39,110 nucleotides of DNA from Actinomycetota bacterium. GTDB taxonomy: Bacteria; Actinomycetota; Actinomycetes; Nanopelagicales; Nanopelagicaceae. This document shows positions 20,015 through 27,885 of this stretch, one piece after another (position 1 is the stretch's first letter; each line of letters starts with the position of its first letter). A program made the position numbers and the translations under genes. The stretch is from the NCBI GenBank assembly GCA_026393035.1, contig JAPLAY010000061.1, forward strand, positions 1 to 39,110, read 5' to 3'. The notes under the pieces were generated by a model, which was not told where the DNA came from, did no database searches, and saw only the letters and a program-made list of their open reading frames with translations.

Positions 20015-21268
20015 ATGAAATCAATGTTCTCTCCAGCAGAGATTCGAAAAGACTTTCCTATCTTCGCTAAAACCATGCGTGGTGGTAATCGCTTGGTCTA
20101 TTTAGATAGTGGAGCTACGAGCCAAAAACCTCGTTCGGTTTTGGACGCTGAGCGCAATTTTTATGAATTGCATAATGCGGCAGTACATCGTGGCGCACAT
20201 CTGTTAGCGGAAGAAGCAAGTAGCGAATATGAAGGCGCAAGAGCGGTTCTAGCTGGATTTCTTAATGCAGAAGTTGATGAAGTTATCTTCACGAAGAGCG
20301 CTACCGAAAGCTTGAATGCAATTGCATATTCATTTGGAAACGCTCCTGCAAATTCTAAGTTCTCGATAAAGCCAGGGGATCGAATAGTAGTTTCAGAGTT
20401 AGAGCATCATGCGAATTTGATTCCGTGGCAACAACTAGCGAAACGAACCGGCGCGGAACTCGTTTGGTTTCCAATCGATGGCGAAGGTCGGATAGATCTC
20501 TCGAAAATCGATGAGCTCATTACCGAGCGCACAAAAGTTGTCGCCCTGACACATCAGTCAAATGTCCTTGGGACAATTGTTCCAATTGAGAAGATAGTAG
20601 AAGCGACCCATGCGGTTGGAGCGCTCTTCGTTTTAGATGCTTGCCAATCAGCCCCGCACTTTAAAATTGATGTAAAAAAATTAGGAGTTGATTTCCTAGC
20701 ATTTTCTGGTCACAAGGCGCTAGGACCAACTGGCATTGGAATTCTCTGGGGGCGTTTAGATTTATTGAATCATATGGAGCCATTTCTAACAGGTGGATCA
20801 ATGATTGAGTCAGTAACAATGACCGATGCAACTTGGGCAAAGGCCCCGAAGAGATTTGAAGCTGGCGTTCCCAATATGGCGCAGGCAGTTGGGTTAGCGG
20901 CAGCAATTAAATATTTAGATGCACTTGGCATGGATAACGTTGCCAAGCACGAAAAAGATTTGACTGGCTATGCGCTTAATCAATTTGCTAATTTAGATGG
21001 CGTAAATGTCATAGGTCCTAAGAACAACATCGATCGTGGTTCCGTAATCTCCTTCGAAATAACAGGAATTCATCCTCATGATGTCGGGCAAGTTCTTGAT
21101 CAATATGGAATAGCGGTCCGGACGGGGCATCACTGCGCTTGGCCGTTGATGAGGAAATTAGGATTAGTCGGTACAACAAGAGCTTCTTTCTATGTTTACA
21201 ATGATGAAAGCGATGTCGATAGTTTAATTTCAGCAATCGATGAAGCTAAGAAATACTTTAAGGTATAG
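20015..21268 (+). CDS. sufS: SufS, cysteine desulfurase
   Basis: PLP enzyme, 417 residues, taking sulfur from cysteine as a persulfide for Fe-S synthesis. The PLP lysine is Lys234 in SGHKALGPTG, and the catalytic Cys374 lies in RTGHHCAWPLM, the group II (SufS/CsdB) context. ELEHHANLIPWQQL and LTHQSNVLGTIVPI are other conserved parts. It starts three bases after the sufC stop and precedes sufU, its usual sulfur-acceptor partner in Gram-positives, by two bases. A second in-frame ATG lies at codon 4, so the exact start is open by a few residues. Confidence 0.96.
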   Translation: MKSMFSPAEIRKDFPIFAKTMRGGNRLVYLDSGATSQKPRSVLDAERNFYELHNAAVHRGAHLLAEEASSEYEGARAVLAGFLNAEVDEVIFTKSATESLNAIAYSFGNAPANSKFSIKPGDRIVVSELEHHANLIPWQQLAKRTGAELVWFPIDGEGRIDLSKIDELITERTKVVALTHQSNVLGTIVPIEKIVEATHAVGALFVLDACQSAPHFKIDVKKLGVDFLAFSGHKALGPTGIGILWGRLDLLNHMEPFLTGGSMIESVTMTDATWAKAPKRFEAGVPNMAQAVGLAAAIKYLDALGMDNVAKHEKDLTGYALNQFANLDGVNVIGPKNNIDRGSVISFEITGIHPHDVGQVLDQYGIAVRTGHHCAWPLMRKLGLVGTTRASFYVYNDESDVDSLISAIDEAKKYFKV

Positions 21269-21270
21269 AT

Positions 21271-21708
21271 ATGGAATTAGATTCGCTCTATCAAGAAGTG
21301 ATTTTGGATCACTACAAACATCCGCAACATAAGAAACTCAATCCGAGTTATACAGCACAGGTGCATCATGTAAACCCAAGTTGTGGTGATGAAATCACCC
21401 TCAATGTTTCGATGAAAGATGGGGTAGTGGAGAGCGTTTCTTGGGATGGAGTCGGTTGCTCAATCTCACAAGCAAGTACTTCGATAGCTTCAGATTTAAT
21501 GATCGGCAAAACCCTCGAAACAGCCCTCGCAACGGTCGATGCATTCTCGCAATTGATGTCCAGTAAAGGGAATGAAACGGGCGATGAGAATGTTTTAGAG
21601 GATGGAGTTGCGCTAGCTGGGGTATCAAAGTTCCCAGCTCGTATAAAATGCGCACTATTAGGGTGGATGGCGTTTAAGGATGCAGCACTACAAAGCGGAG
21701 CTAACTAG
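21271..21708 (+). CDS. sufU: SufU, zinc-dependent sulfur transfer protein
   Basis: IscU-like fold, 145 residues. In Gram-positives SufU is a zinc-bound sulfurtransferase that takes persulfide from SufS. The three family cysteines are in place: Cys38 (NPSCGDE), Cys63 (GVGCSIS) and Cys127 (ARIKCALL), with Asp40 as the fourth zinc ligand candidate. The N-terminal LYQEVILDHYKHP is characteristic. The spacer of about 20 residues between the second and third cysteines that distinguishes SufU from IscU appears present (MSSKGNETGDENVLED). The gene lies two bases after sufS; sufT follows after 18 bases. Confidence 0.95.
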   Translation: MELDSLYQEVILDHYKHPQHKKLNPSYTAQVHHVNPSCGDEITLNVSMKDGVVESVSWDGVGCSISQASTSIASDLMIGKTLETALATVDAFSQLMSSKGNETGDENVLEDGVALAGVSKFPARIKCALLGWMAFKDAALQSGAN

Positions 21709-21726
21709 TAATAAATAGGGAGAAGA

Positions 21727-22047
21727 ATGAGCAATTCAAATACAACGCTCGATGATGTAACAGAAGCTATGAAAGATGTGATCGATCCCGAACTTGGGAT
21801 TAACGTCATCGATTTGGGCTTGGTCTACGACATGCGTCTGGACGAGAACAATGTTGCAATTTTGGATATGACTTTAACTTCTGCTGCTTGCCCGTTACAG
21901 GATGTTATTGAAGATCAGACCCATCAAGTTCTAGCGGATATAACTTCTGATGTAAAAATAAACTGGGTTTGGATGCCACCTTGGGGACCAGGAAAGATTA
22001 CAGACGAGGGTAGAGAACAATTACGAGCGATTGGTTTCACGGTTTAA
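21727..22047 (+). CDS. sufT: SufT-like DUF59/MIP18-family Fe-S maturation protein
   Basis: Small MIP18/PaaD-family protein of 106 residues, associated with Fe-S protein maturation (SufT in actinobacteria and Staphylococcus). The motif DPELGINVIDLGLVYDMR and the cysteine-bearing TSAACPLQDVIEDQ are both intact, and the C-terminal WVWMPPWGPGKITDEGREQL matches the family. A ribosome site AGGGAGAAG precedes the ATG. As the last suf gene it probably helps deliver clusters to client proteins; the clients are not identifiable here. Confidence 0.92.
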   Translation: MSNSNTTLDDVTEAMKDVIDPELGINVIDLGLVYDMRLDENNVAILDMTLTSAACPLQDVIEDQTHQVLADITSDVKINWVWMPPWGPGKITDEGREQLRAIGFTV

Positions 22048-22050
22048 TAG

Positions 22051-23919
22051 GTGTCGATGCATGGCCAATGGATGGCCCTTAGATCACTAAGTTCTGATCA
22101 ATCTGTAAAGAATCAAAAACTCAAGGCCGGTACTTTCAAAAGAATTCTTGCCTTTGCTTCGCCGTACCGCAAATATCTAATAATTTTTCTGACGACCGTC
22201 GTTATCGACGCGCTTCTAGTTGTCGCAACTCCACTTCTACTACGTTCCTTGGTCGACCAAGGCGTAGTAAAAGGCCGCGGTGATGTTGTAACTAAGTTAG
22301 CCCTAATTGTGGGTTTACTTGCAATAGCTGATGCAGTTTTTAGCGCACTCGGTCGATGGTTTTCGAGCCGCATTGGTGAAGGTTTAATTTATGATCTTCG
22401 AAGCCAAGTCTTTGAACATGTGCAGAAGCAATCCATAGCCTTCTTCACGAGAACTCAGACTGGTTCGCTGATTTCACGAATCAACTCAGATGTAATTGGC
22501 GCACAACAAGCCTTTACTTCAACACTTTCAGGGGTCATAAGTAATGCACTGACTTTAATCTTGGTTGCAGCAGCGATGCTTGCGCTCTCTTGGCAAATCA
22601 CTCTGGTTTCACTTGTTCTGCTACCTATTTTTATCATCCCAACAAAGTGGATTGGTAAGAGATTAGCTGGGTATACAAGACGATCGTTTGAATTGAATGC
22701 AGAAATGTCCTCAAATATGACCGAGCGATTCAATGTTTCAGGTGCGCTCTTAGTTGCACTTTACGGGGATCGCAAGACGGAATCTACAAATTTCAGAGGT
22801 AAAGCTCGCCGGGTTGCAGATATGGGTATAAAGATTGCGATGCTAAACCGAATCTTTTTTATTGCTATGACTTCAGTAGCTGCGATAGCAACATCTTTCG
22901 CTTATGGAATCGGCGGCCACCTAGCGATAAACCAGAAAATTACTATTGGAACTCTCTTAGCTATAACTGCGCTGCTTGCAAGACTTTATGGCCCGCTCAC
23001 TGCACTTTCGAATATTCGTGTTGATGTTATGTCGGCCTTAGTTTCATTCGAGCGAGTCTTCGAAGTATTAGATCTTGAGCCAATGGTCAAGGAGAGCGCA
23101 AACCCTAAAAGTATTTCTAACGCTATTCCGGCAATTGCTTTTGAGAAGGTCTTCTTCGCATATCCAAAGGCCGAAGAGATTTCCCTAGCTTCATTGGAAG
23201 CTGCTGCTAAACCAGAGTTAGTTGAAAGTGGCGAAGTACTTCGCGGAATATCGTTCAACTGTGAACCAGGAACGCTAACCGCAATCGTTGGTCCATCGGG
23301 AGCTGGCAAGAGCACTATTTCTTCGTTGTTGCCACGTCTTTACGATGTCACAAGTGGAGCAATTAAAATTAATGGAACTGATATTCGAGATAGTTCGATT
23401 TTAGATTTGCGATCACTTATTGGGATTGTTACGCAAGATTCTCATATGTTCCACGAAAGCATCCGATATAACTTGCGCTATGCCAAAAATAACGCCACGG
23501 ATGAAGAAATAAGTAGTGCGTGTGAAGCGGCACAGATCGGTGAATTTATTAGATCTTTACCTAACGGCCTAGATACAGTCGTGGGAGAGCGCGGGCACAG
23601 ATTGTCCGGCGGTGAGAAGCAGAGACTTGCTATTGCGCGACTGTTACTTAAAGCGCCAAGGATTGTAATTCTAGATGAGGCAACAGCTCATCTGGATTCC
23701 GAAAATGAAGCCATGGTTCAAGAGGCGCTTAAGATTGCTTTAGTTGGTCGAACAAGTATCGTCATTGCCCATCGACTTTCGACAATCGTGCATGCGGATC
23801 AAATCTTAGTTATTGATAATGGTCAGATTGTTGAGAGTGGCAAACATGAAGCTTTGGTCGCAAATGGCGGACTCTATTTCGAGCTATACCAGCGACAATC
23901 TCTTGGTTTCTCTGAATAA
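22051..23919 (+). CDS. ABC exporter half-transporter (permease-ATPase fusion)
   Basis: A 622-residue type IV ABC exporter half-unit with six hydrophobic spans in roughly residues 40-310 followed by the ATPase domain. Walker A is GPSGAGKST, the signature is LSGGEKQRLAIAR, and Walker B is RIVILDEATAHLD with the H-loop in IAHRLSTI. An insertion of about 25 residues precedes the Walker A. It should work as a homodimer; the substrate (lipid, drug or peptide) cannot be told from sequence. The start used is GTG at 22051, three bases after the sufT stop; ATG at 22057 is an alternative. Its last 36 bases overlap the 3' end of the SURF1 gene on the other strand. Confidence 0.9.
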   Translation: MSMHGQWMALRSLSSDQSVKNQKLKAGTFKRILAFASPYRKYLIIFLTTVVIDALLVVATPLLLRSLVDQGVVKGRGDVVTKLALIVGLLAIADAVFSALGRWFSSRIGEGLIYDLRSQVFEHVQKQSIAFFTRTQTGSLISRINSDVIGAQQAFTSTLSGVISNALTLILVAAAMLALSWQITLVSLVLLPIFIIPTKWIGKRLAGYTRRSFELNAEMSSNMTERFNVSGALLVALYGDRKTESTNFRGKARRVADMGIKIAMLNRIFFIAMTSVAAIATSFAYGIGGHLAINQKITIGTLLAITALLARLYGPLTALSNIRVDVMSALVSFERVFEVLDLEPMVKESANPKSISNAIPAIAFEKVFFAYPKAEEISLASLEAAAKPELVESGEVLRGISFNCEPGTLTAIVGPSGAGKSTISSLLPRLYDVTSGAIKINGTDIRDSSILDLRSLIGIVTQDSHMFHESIRYNLRYAKNNATDEEISSACEAAQIGEFIRSLPNGLDTVVGERGHRLSGGEKQRLAIARLLLKAPRIVILDEATAHLDSENEAMVQEALKIALVGRTSIVIAHRLSTIVHADQILVIDNGQIVESGKHEALVANGGLYFELYQRQSLGFSE

Positions 23920-24603
23920 AAGATAACGACCCAGCAGAATAAGTACGGCAAAGGCGAGCCATTGAAGTGCATAAGCAAAGTGCGGTCCATTAGTTAACTC
24001 TGGAAGTTGGATTTGCGTTAGTGGTTGTGCTGAGGTTTCGGAACTATTAATTAAATCCAAATAATAAGGCTCTGCAGTGATGCCTTGAATTTTGGTCATA
24101 TTCAAAGGCTTAGCAGCCGCAGTTTTTGTAACGAAGAATGAACCTTGTAATTGTCGGCTCAAATTCTCGGATCTAATTCTTGCCGTTATTTGGATCTCGC
24201 TATTGGTAATTTCAGGCACAACCGGGGGAGTCGCAGCGTTTGGACCTGCAGCAACCCAGCCTCTATCTACCCAAAAGTTATCGCCAGATTTGGTCGTGAA
24301 AAGGGTAAGTACTTCAAAGCCAAATTTTCCTTCGTTATAACGGTTTCGAACTAACTCTTGTAAATTTGGTGAAAATTTTCCCGTCAACGAAATCTCGCGC
24401 CATTGATTTGCTACGGGATCTAGGCCTTGCAACTCATTCGAACCCAAGGTCTTTTGCTGGAGATTTGCGTTAATTATTTTATTGTTATCCATTTGTGCAG
24501 TGCCGCGATGGAATTGCCATTGCGCTGCGAATAGACATCCAACCGTAAGCGCTAAGGCAATTGCACTCTGAAGCAAACTGATAGCCCTAGTTTTGGCCAA
24601 CAT
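23884..24603 (-). CDS. SURF1-family cytochrome oxidase assembly protein
   Basis: Membrane protein of 239 residues with a hydrophobic segment at each end (about 10-28 and 210-230) and an extracytoplasmic domain between. SURF1 proteins help insert heme A in cytochrome aa3 oxidase. Family marks are QWREISLTGKF near residue 65, the conserved FWVDRGWVAAGPN near 110 and HFAYALQWLAFAVL near the C-terminus. It follows the DUF3099 gene by seven bases on the same strand. Functionally it pairs with ctaA at 14.8-15.7 kb. The 3' end overlaps the convergent ABC exporter by 36 bases. Confidence 0.88.
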   Translation of the reverse strand: MLAKTRAISLLQSAIALALTVGCLFAAQWQFHRGTAQMDNNKIINANLQQKTLGSNELQGLDPVANQWREISLTGKFSPNLQELVRNRYNEGKFGFEVLTLFTTKSGDNFWVDRGWVAAGPNAATPPVVPEITNSEIQITARIRSENLSRQLQGSFFVTKTAAAKPLNMTKIQGITAEPYYLDLINSSETSAQPLTQIQLPELTNGPHFAYALQWLAFAVLILLGRYLLFRETKRLSLV

Positions 24604-24610
24604 AAAATTC

Positions 24611-24895
24611 TTAGCTTTCTATCTGTTTTTGCTTATTGGTGTAGATAGTTGACTTATCTCGAATGCTTTCTCGGCCCGCGTTCGCTACTACAACCGCTAC
24701 GTAAGGTAAAACCACTGCTCCCAAGAGAGCAATCCAACGAAACGGACTTGGTGTAATCACCGCAAGAATAAAGCAGAGAGTTCGAACCATCATAGAAATG
24801 AAATAGCGCTTGGCCCTAGAGGATTGATCCTTGGATAGCGACTGACCTACATCTGATACCGAGGCGGTAACGATTTTCTTGTCAGGCTTTTCCAT
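24611..24895 (-). CDS. DUF3099 small membrane protein
   Basis: A 94-residue protein with two hydrophobic segments (about 32-46 and 51-71) separated by a short polar turn, a basic RAKRYFISMMVRTLCF entry and a NAGRES exit motif. This is the pattern of the actinobacterial DUF3099 family, whose function is unknown. It is commonly found between a SURF1 gene and fabG, as here. The transcript seems leaderless: TAGAGT lies six bases before the ATG with no ribosome site. It heads a two-gene unit with SURF1, so a link to oxidase assembly is possible but unproven. Confidence 0.85.
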   Translation of the reverse strand: MEKPDKKIVTASVSDVGQSLSKDQSSRAKRYFISMMVRTLCFILAVITPSPFRWIALLGAVVLPYVAVVVANAGRESIRDKSTIYTNKQKQIES

Positions 24896-24901
24896 AGGAG
24901 A

Positions 24902-24907
24902 ACTCTA
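24902..24907 (-). promoter_or_regulatory. -10 element of a leaderless DUF3099-SURF1 promoter
   Basis: Minus-strand TAGAGT, then TCTCCT, then the ATG at 24895. The hexamer is identical to the one six bases before argC. No clear -35 was found 16-18 bases upstream. The 89-base gap 24896-24984 holds divergent promoters for this unit and for fabG. Confidence 0.5.
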
Positions 24908-24950
24908 TGGGCGAAGGATGAAATTTTCGTGTTCGAAGCTGCGCCGTCAT

Positions 24951-24978
24951 TTGAATACGCATGAGTAGCAGGTAAGTT
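24951..24978 (+). promoter_or_regulatory. fabG promoter (-35 TTGAAT, -10 TAAGTT), leaderless
   Basis: TTGAAT (24951-24956) and TAAGTT (24973-24978) are 16 bases apart. Six bases (TCTCGC) then separate the -10 from the fabG ATG, so the mRNA would begin at or beside the start codon. No ribosome site lies before the ATG, which fits. Confidence 0.6.
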
Positions 24979-24984
24979 TCTCGC

Positions 24985-25698
24985 ATGAACCAAGATACAA
25001 AAGTTGCCCTAATCACTGGCGGCAACCGTGGAATTGGGTTGGCGATAGCTGAAAAATTTAAGCAAGATGGATATCAAGTCATTGTTACGCATCGATCAGG
25101 TTCGGCGCCACAAGGTTTAGATGGCGTAATTATGGATGTAACTGATTCAGATAGCGTCAACAACGCTGTGAAAACTATTGAAGAGAAGTACGGTCGCATC
25201 GATGTCCTAGTTGCTAACGCCGGCATTACTAAAGATGGTCTTGTCATGCGAATGAGTGATGAAGATTTCGAATCCGTAGTTGAAACCAATTTAATGGGAG
25301 CCTTTAGAGTTGCCCGTGCATGTACCCGCGGGATGTTAAAGCAGAAGAGTGGTCGAATAATTTTTGTTGGTTCAGTAGTTGGAATGCTTGGATCTGCTGG
25401 TCAGGTTAATTACGCGGCTACCAAGAGCGGATTAATCGGAATGGCACGAAGTTTCGCCAGAGAATTAGGAAGTCGCGGGATTACGGCAAATGTTGTGGCC
25501 CCCGGCTTTGTCGAAACTGAGATGACTCAGGTTTTAGATGAAAAGCGCAAGGCTGAAATTATTGGCGCCGTTCCATTAGCAAGATTCGCTACACCGAACG
25601 AGGTTGCAGGAGTCGTTGCCTTTTTAGCATCACCAGAAGCTGCTTACATAACTGGTGCGGTAATACCTATAGATGGCGGATTAGGAATGGGGCACTAA
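24985..25698 (+). CDS. fabG: FabG, 3-oxoacyl-ACP reductase
   Basis: Short-chain dehydrogenase of type II fatty acid synthesis, 237 residues, reducing 3-ketoacyl-ACP with NADPH. The cofactor motif is TGGNRGIG at residues 11-18, NAG is at 78-80, and the catalytic Ser130, Tyr143 and Lys147 are all present (VNYAATKSG). The GGNRGIG form with FabG1/MabA-like context fits the actinobacterial fabG-fabI (mabA-inhA) pair. fabI follows with no gap: TAA is immediately followed by ATG. The start is set by the leaderless promoter just upstream. Confidence 0.95.
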   Translation: MNQDTKVALITGGNRGIGLAIAEKFKQDGYQVIVTHRSGSAPQGLDGVIMDVTDSDSVNNAVKTIEEKYGRIDVLVANAGITKDGLVMRMSDEDFESVVETNLMGAFRVARACTRGMLKQKSGRIIFVGSVVGMLGSAGQVNYAATKSGLIGMARSFARELGSRGITANVVAPGFVETEMTQVLDEKRKAEIIGAVPLARFATPNEVAGVVAFLASPEAAYITGAVIPIDGGLGMGH

Positions 25699-26472
25699 AT
25701 GGGAATTCTTTCTGGCAAGAATATTTTGGTAACAGGAGTGCTGACTGAATCATCGATTGCATTTCATATTGCTCGGATTGCGCAAGAAGAGGGAGCTAAT
25801 GTTGTTTTAACCTCATTCGGTCGCGCGCTAAGCATTACAACTCGTATCGCCGTAAGACTTCCAAAGCCGGCTCCGGTAATTGAGCTGGATGTAACAAACG
25901 TTGAACACCTTGATCGACTTGCTGGTTTAGTTAAGGAGCACTTACCAACTTTGGATGGCGTAGTTCATTCAATTGGTTTCGCTCCTGAAGCGGCTCTTGG
26001 TGGCAATTTCCTAAACACCTCTTGGGAAGATGTAGCTACGGCAGTTCATGTTTCGACTTTCTCGTACAAGTCACTTGCGATGGCATGTAAACCGCTTTTC
26101 AACAAGGAGGCTGGCGCCGCAATTGTTGGGCTAACTTTCGATGCAACCGTTGCCTGGCCAAAGTACGACTGGATGGGAGTTGCTAAAGCGGGACTGGAAT
26201 CTGCGAATCGCTATTTAGCGCGCGACTTAGGCGCAGAAAATATTCGTTGTAATTTAATTGCTGCAGGTCCGATAAAGACAATGGCTGCAAAATCTATTCC
26301 GGGCTTCGGAGATTTCGAAGATGTTTGGAATTCCCGGGCTCCGCTATTTTGGGATGTCGCTGATCCGATTCCAGCAGCACAAGGGGCGGTAGCGCTACTT
26401 TCACCGCTTTTTCCAAAGACCACAGGCGAGATAATCCACGTAGACGGTGGCGTCCACGCAATCGGAGGCTAG
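25699..26472 (+). CDS. fabI: FabI/InhA-like enoyl-ACP reductase
   Basis: NADH-dependent enoyl-ACP reductase, last reductive step of each fatty acid elongation round, 257 residues. It is an atypical SDR with catalytic Tyr156 and Lys163 spaced Y-x6-K (KYDWMGVAK), as in InhA and FabI. VHSIGFAP near residue 89 and the cofactor stretch TGVLTESSIAFHIA near residue 12 also match InhA-type enzymes. The substrate loop region AAKSIPGF is present. It forms an operon with fabG. Chain-length preference (ordinary fatty acids or mycolate-like) cannot be judged, but no mycolic acid genes are in the window. Confidence 0.95.
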   Translation: MGILSGKNILVTGVLTESSIAFHIARIAQEEGANVVLTSFGRALSITTRIAVRLPKPAPVIELDVTNVEHLDRLAGLVKEHLPTLDGVVHSIGFAPEAALGGNFLNTSWEDVATAVHVSTFSYKSLAMACKPLFNKEAGAAIVGLTFDATVAWPKYDWMGVAKAGLESANRYLARDLGAENIRCNLIAAGPIKTMAAKSIPGFGDFEDVWNSRAPLFWDVADPIPAAQGAVALLSPLFPKTTGEIIHVDGGVHAIGG

Positions 26473-26670
26473 TAGCACCTCGCGATTTCTAGATATTTGA
26501 CTCTTGAGGTAGCCTTACGCAATCAAGTGGAGCTAGTCGCTCCCACCTCTCTCGCTTCGGCGAATTGGTCTTTACAGGTTAATTAGCCTGGATTTGCGAC
26601 TGTCTCCACCTGCTTCTAAAAATAGATATAAATTTATTTTAAAGAAGCTAATAACCAGGGAGGAGAAGTT
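26473..26670 (+). promoter_or_regulatory. Structured infC leader
   Basis: The 198 bases between fabI and infC carry no gene but much potential RNA structure. There is a bulged stem GTGGAG/CTCCCAC (26527-26546), a UUCG-capped hairpin TCGC-TTCG-GCGA (26552-26563), and CAGGTT-AATT-AGCCTG (26575-26590, one G-U pair). An AT-rich hairpin follows with GCTTCT (26612-26617) against AGAAGC (26643-26648). TCTCC at 26603-26607 can pair with GGAGA at 26662-26666 in the ribosome site, closing over that last hairpin and possibly hiding the start. IF3/L20 feedback on this operon is known in other bacteria; here it is inferred. Confidence 0.45.
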
Positions 26671-27258
26671 ATCAGCACTGAGCCAAGAATCAACGATCGG
26701 ATTCGCGTTCCGCAAGTTCGTCTGATTGGTTTTTCCGGTGAACAAGTAGGCGTAGTCGATATCGATACTGCTTTGAAAATGGCAGATGAAGTCGGATTGG
26801 ATCTCGTCGAAATAGCACCAGAGGCCCAACCTCCAGTTTGTAAAGTGATGGATTTCGGTAAGTACAAATACGAAATCGCACAGAAAGCTCGTGAGGCTAG
26901 ACAGAACCAAACACATATTGTTGTTAAGGAAATGCGACTTCGACCAAAGATCGAGCCACATGATTACGAAACTAAGAAGACACATATCGAACGTTTTCTT
27001 AAAGGTGGCGACAAGGTGAAGGTGACTATTCAATTCCGTGGCCGTGAGCAAGCAAGACCTGAAATTGGTTATCGCTTACTTATGAAGTTGGCCGAAGAGT
27101 TATCCGAAGTAGCGTTCGTCGAATTTGCCCCTAAGCAAGAAGGACGAAATATGACGATGGTATTAGGAACGAATGTAAAGAAAGGCCAGTCAGTTTCACA
27201 GCAAAAAGCTGCGAAGGTAGCTAGCCGAAAGAAAGAAGAAGTAGTACCTGAAATTTAA
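26671..27258 (+). CDS. infC: Translation initiation factor IF-3, rare ATC start
   Basis: IF3 binds the 30S subunit and checks initiator tRNA and start codon. Starting at ATC (26671) gives 195 residues with the complete N-terminal domain ([19 protein letters not shown]) and C-terminal domain ([19 protein letters not shown]...). The first in-frame ATG, at 26773, would remove the first 34 residues. The ATC sits seven bases after a strong GGAGG core (26659-26663). Rare starts are a known infC property: E. coli uses ATT, and IF3 rejects such codons, giving negative feedback. GTT just upstream is not a credible start. First gene of infC-rpmI-rplT. Confidence 0.92.
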   Translation: MSTEPRINDRIRVPQVRLIGFSGEQVGVVDIDTALKMADEVGLDLVEIAPEAQPPVCKVMDFGKYKYEIAQKAREARQNQTHIVVKEMRLRPKIEPHDYETKKTHIERFLKGGDKVKVTIQFRGREQARPEIGYRLLMKLAEELSEVAFVEFAPKQEGRNMTMVLGTNVKKGQSVSQQKAAKVASRKKEEVVPEI

Positions 27259-27289
27259 GAAGTTTTTCTCGTAATGTTCGACCGTTTTA

Positions 27290-27305
27290 CTAACTGGGAG
27301 GTTAG
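27290..27305 (+). promoter_or_regulatory. Hairpin presenting the rpmI ribosome site
   Basis: CTAAC (27290-27294) and GTTAG (27301-27305) form a perfect five-base stem whose loop is TGGGAG, the main part of the rpmI Shine-Dalgarno. The rpmI ATG follows four bases later. The structure could either display or tune access to the site. The L20 protein represses rpmI expression in other bacteria; a link here is speculative. Confidence 0.35.
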
Positions 27306-27308
27306 CGA

Positions 27309-27506
27309 ATGCCAAAGATGAAGACCCATAGCGGAGCTAAGAAGAGGTTCCGTTTAACTGGAACCGGCAAAGTCATGCACGAGCGTGCAGGCAAGCGCCA
27401 CCTTCTAGAACATAAGTCATCACGCGTAACTCGTCGGCTTAGCGGCGATTCTGTAGCTAAGGCACCAAACTCATTCACCGCCAAGCGCATGCTCGGCTTG
27501 AAGTAA
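27309..27506 (+). CDS. rpmI: 50S ribosomal protein bL35
   Basis: Basic ribosomal protein of 65 residues, normal length. The N-terminal [20 protein letters not shown] is a textbook L35 start, and the C-terminal half keeps the [14 protein letters not shown] region that contacts 23S rRNA. It lies 50 bases after infC and 16 before rplT in the widely conserved infC-rpmI-rplT order. The ribosome site GGGAGG is in a small hairpin loop. Confidence 0.98.
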   Translation: MPKMKTHSGAKKRFRLTGTGKVMHERAGKRHLLEHKSSRVTRRLSGDSVAKAPNSFTAKRMLGLK

Positions 27507-27522
27507 TAGGAAGGAATAAACC

Positions 27523-27885
27523 ATGGCAAGAGTAAAACGTGGCGTTCACGCCGCAAAGAAGCGTCGTACAACACTTGAGCGCGCAGCCGGATATCGTGGT
27601 CAACGTTCCCGACTGTTCTCAAAAGCAAAAGAGCAAGTTACCCACTCACTTGTTTATGCATTTAATGATCGTAAAGATAAGAAAGGTGACTTCCGTCGTC
27701 TTTGGATTCAACGCATTAATGCAGGAACTCGCGCAAATGGGATGACATATAACCGTTTCATTCAAGGATTGAAATCTGCAGGCGTTGAAGTTGATCGCCG
27801 CATTCTCTCCGAGCTTGCAACTAATGACCCAGCTGCTTTTGCGGCTCTGGTTGAAGTTGCTCGCAAGCACGTAGTAAATGCCTAA
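27523..27885 (+). CDS. rplT: 50S ribosomal protein bL20
   Basis: Ribosomal protein of 120 residues needed early in 50S assembly. The long basic N-terminal extension starts [20 protein letters not shown] with [17 protein letters not shown], followed by the globular domain ([20 protein letters not shown]-like core and [13 protein letters not shown]). AGGAAGGA precedes the ATG. In several bacteria L20 also controls its own operon by binding mRNA. The final eight bases overlap the start of the downstream methyltransferase gene. Confidence 0.98.
   Translation: MARVKRGVHAAKKRRTTLERAAGYRGQRSRLFSKAKEQVTHSLVYAFNDRKDKKGDFRRLWIQRINAGTRANGMTYNRFIQGLKSAGVEVDRRILSELATNDPAAFAALVEVARKHVVNA

Noticed and set aside
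26572-27051. Minus-strand frame opposite the infC leader and gene
   Set aside because: Infidelity with any known family, no start signals, and the plus strand encodes IF3 with a structured leader.
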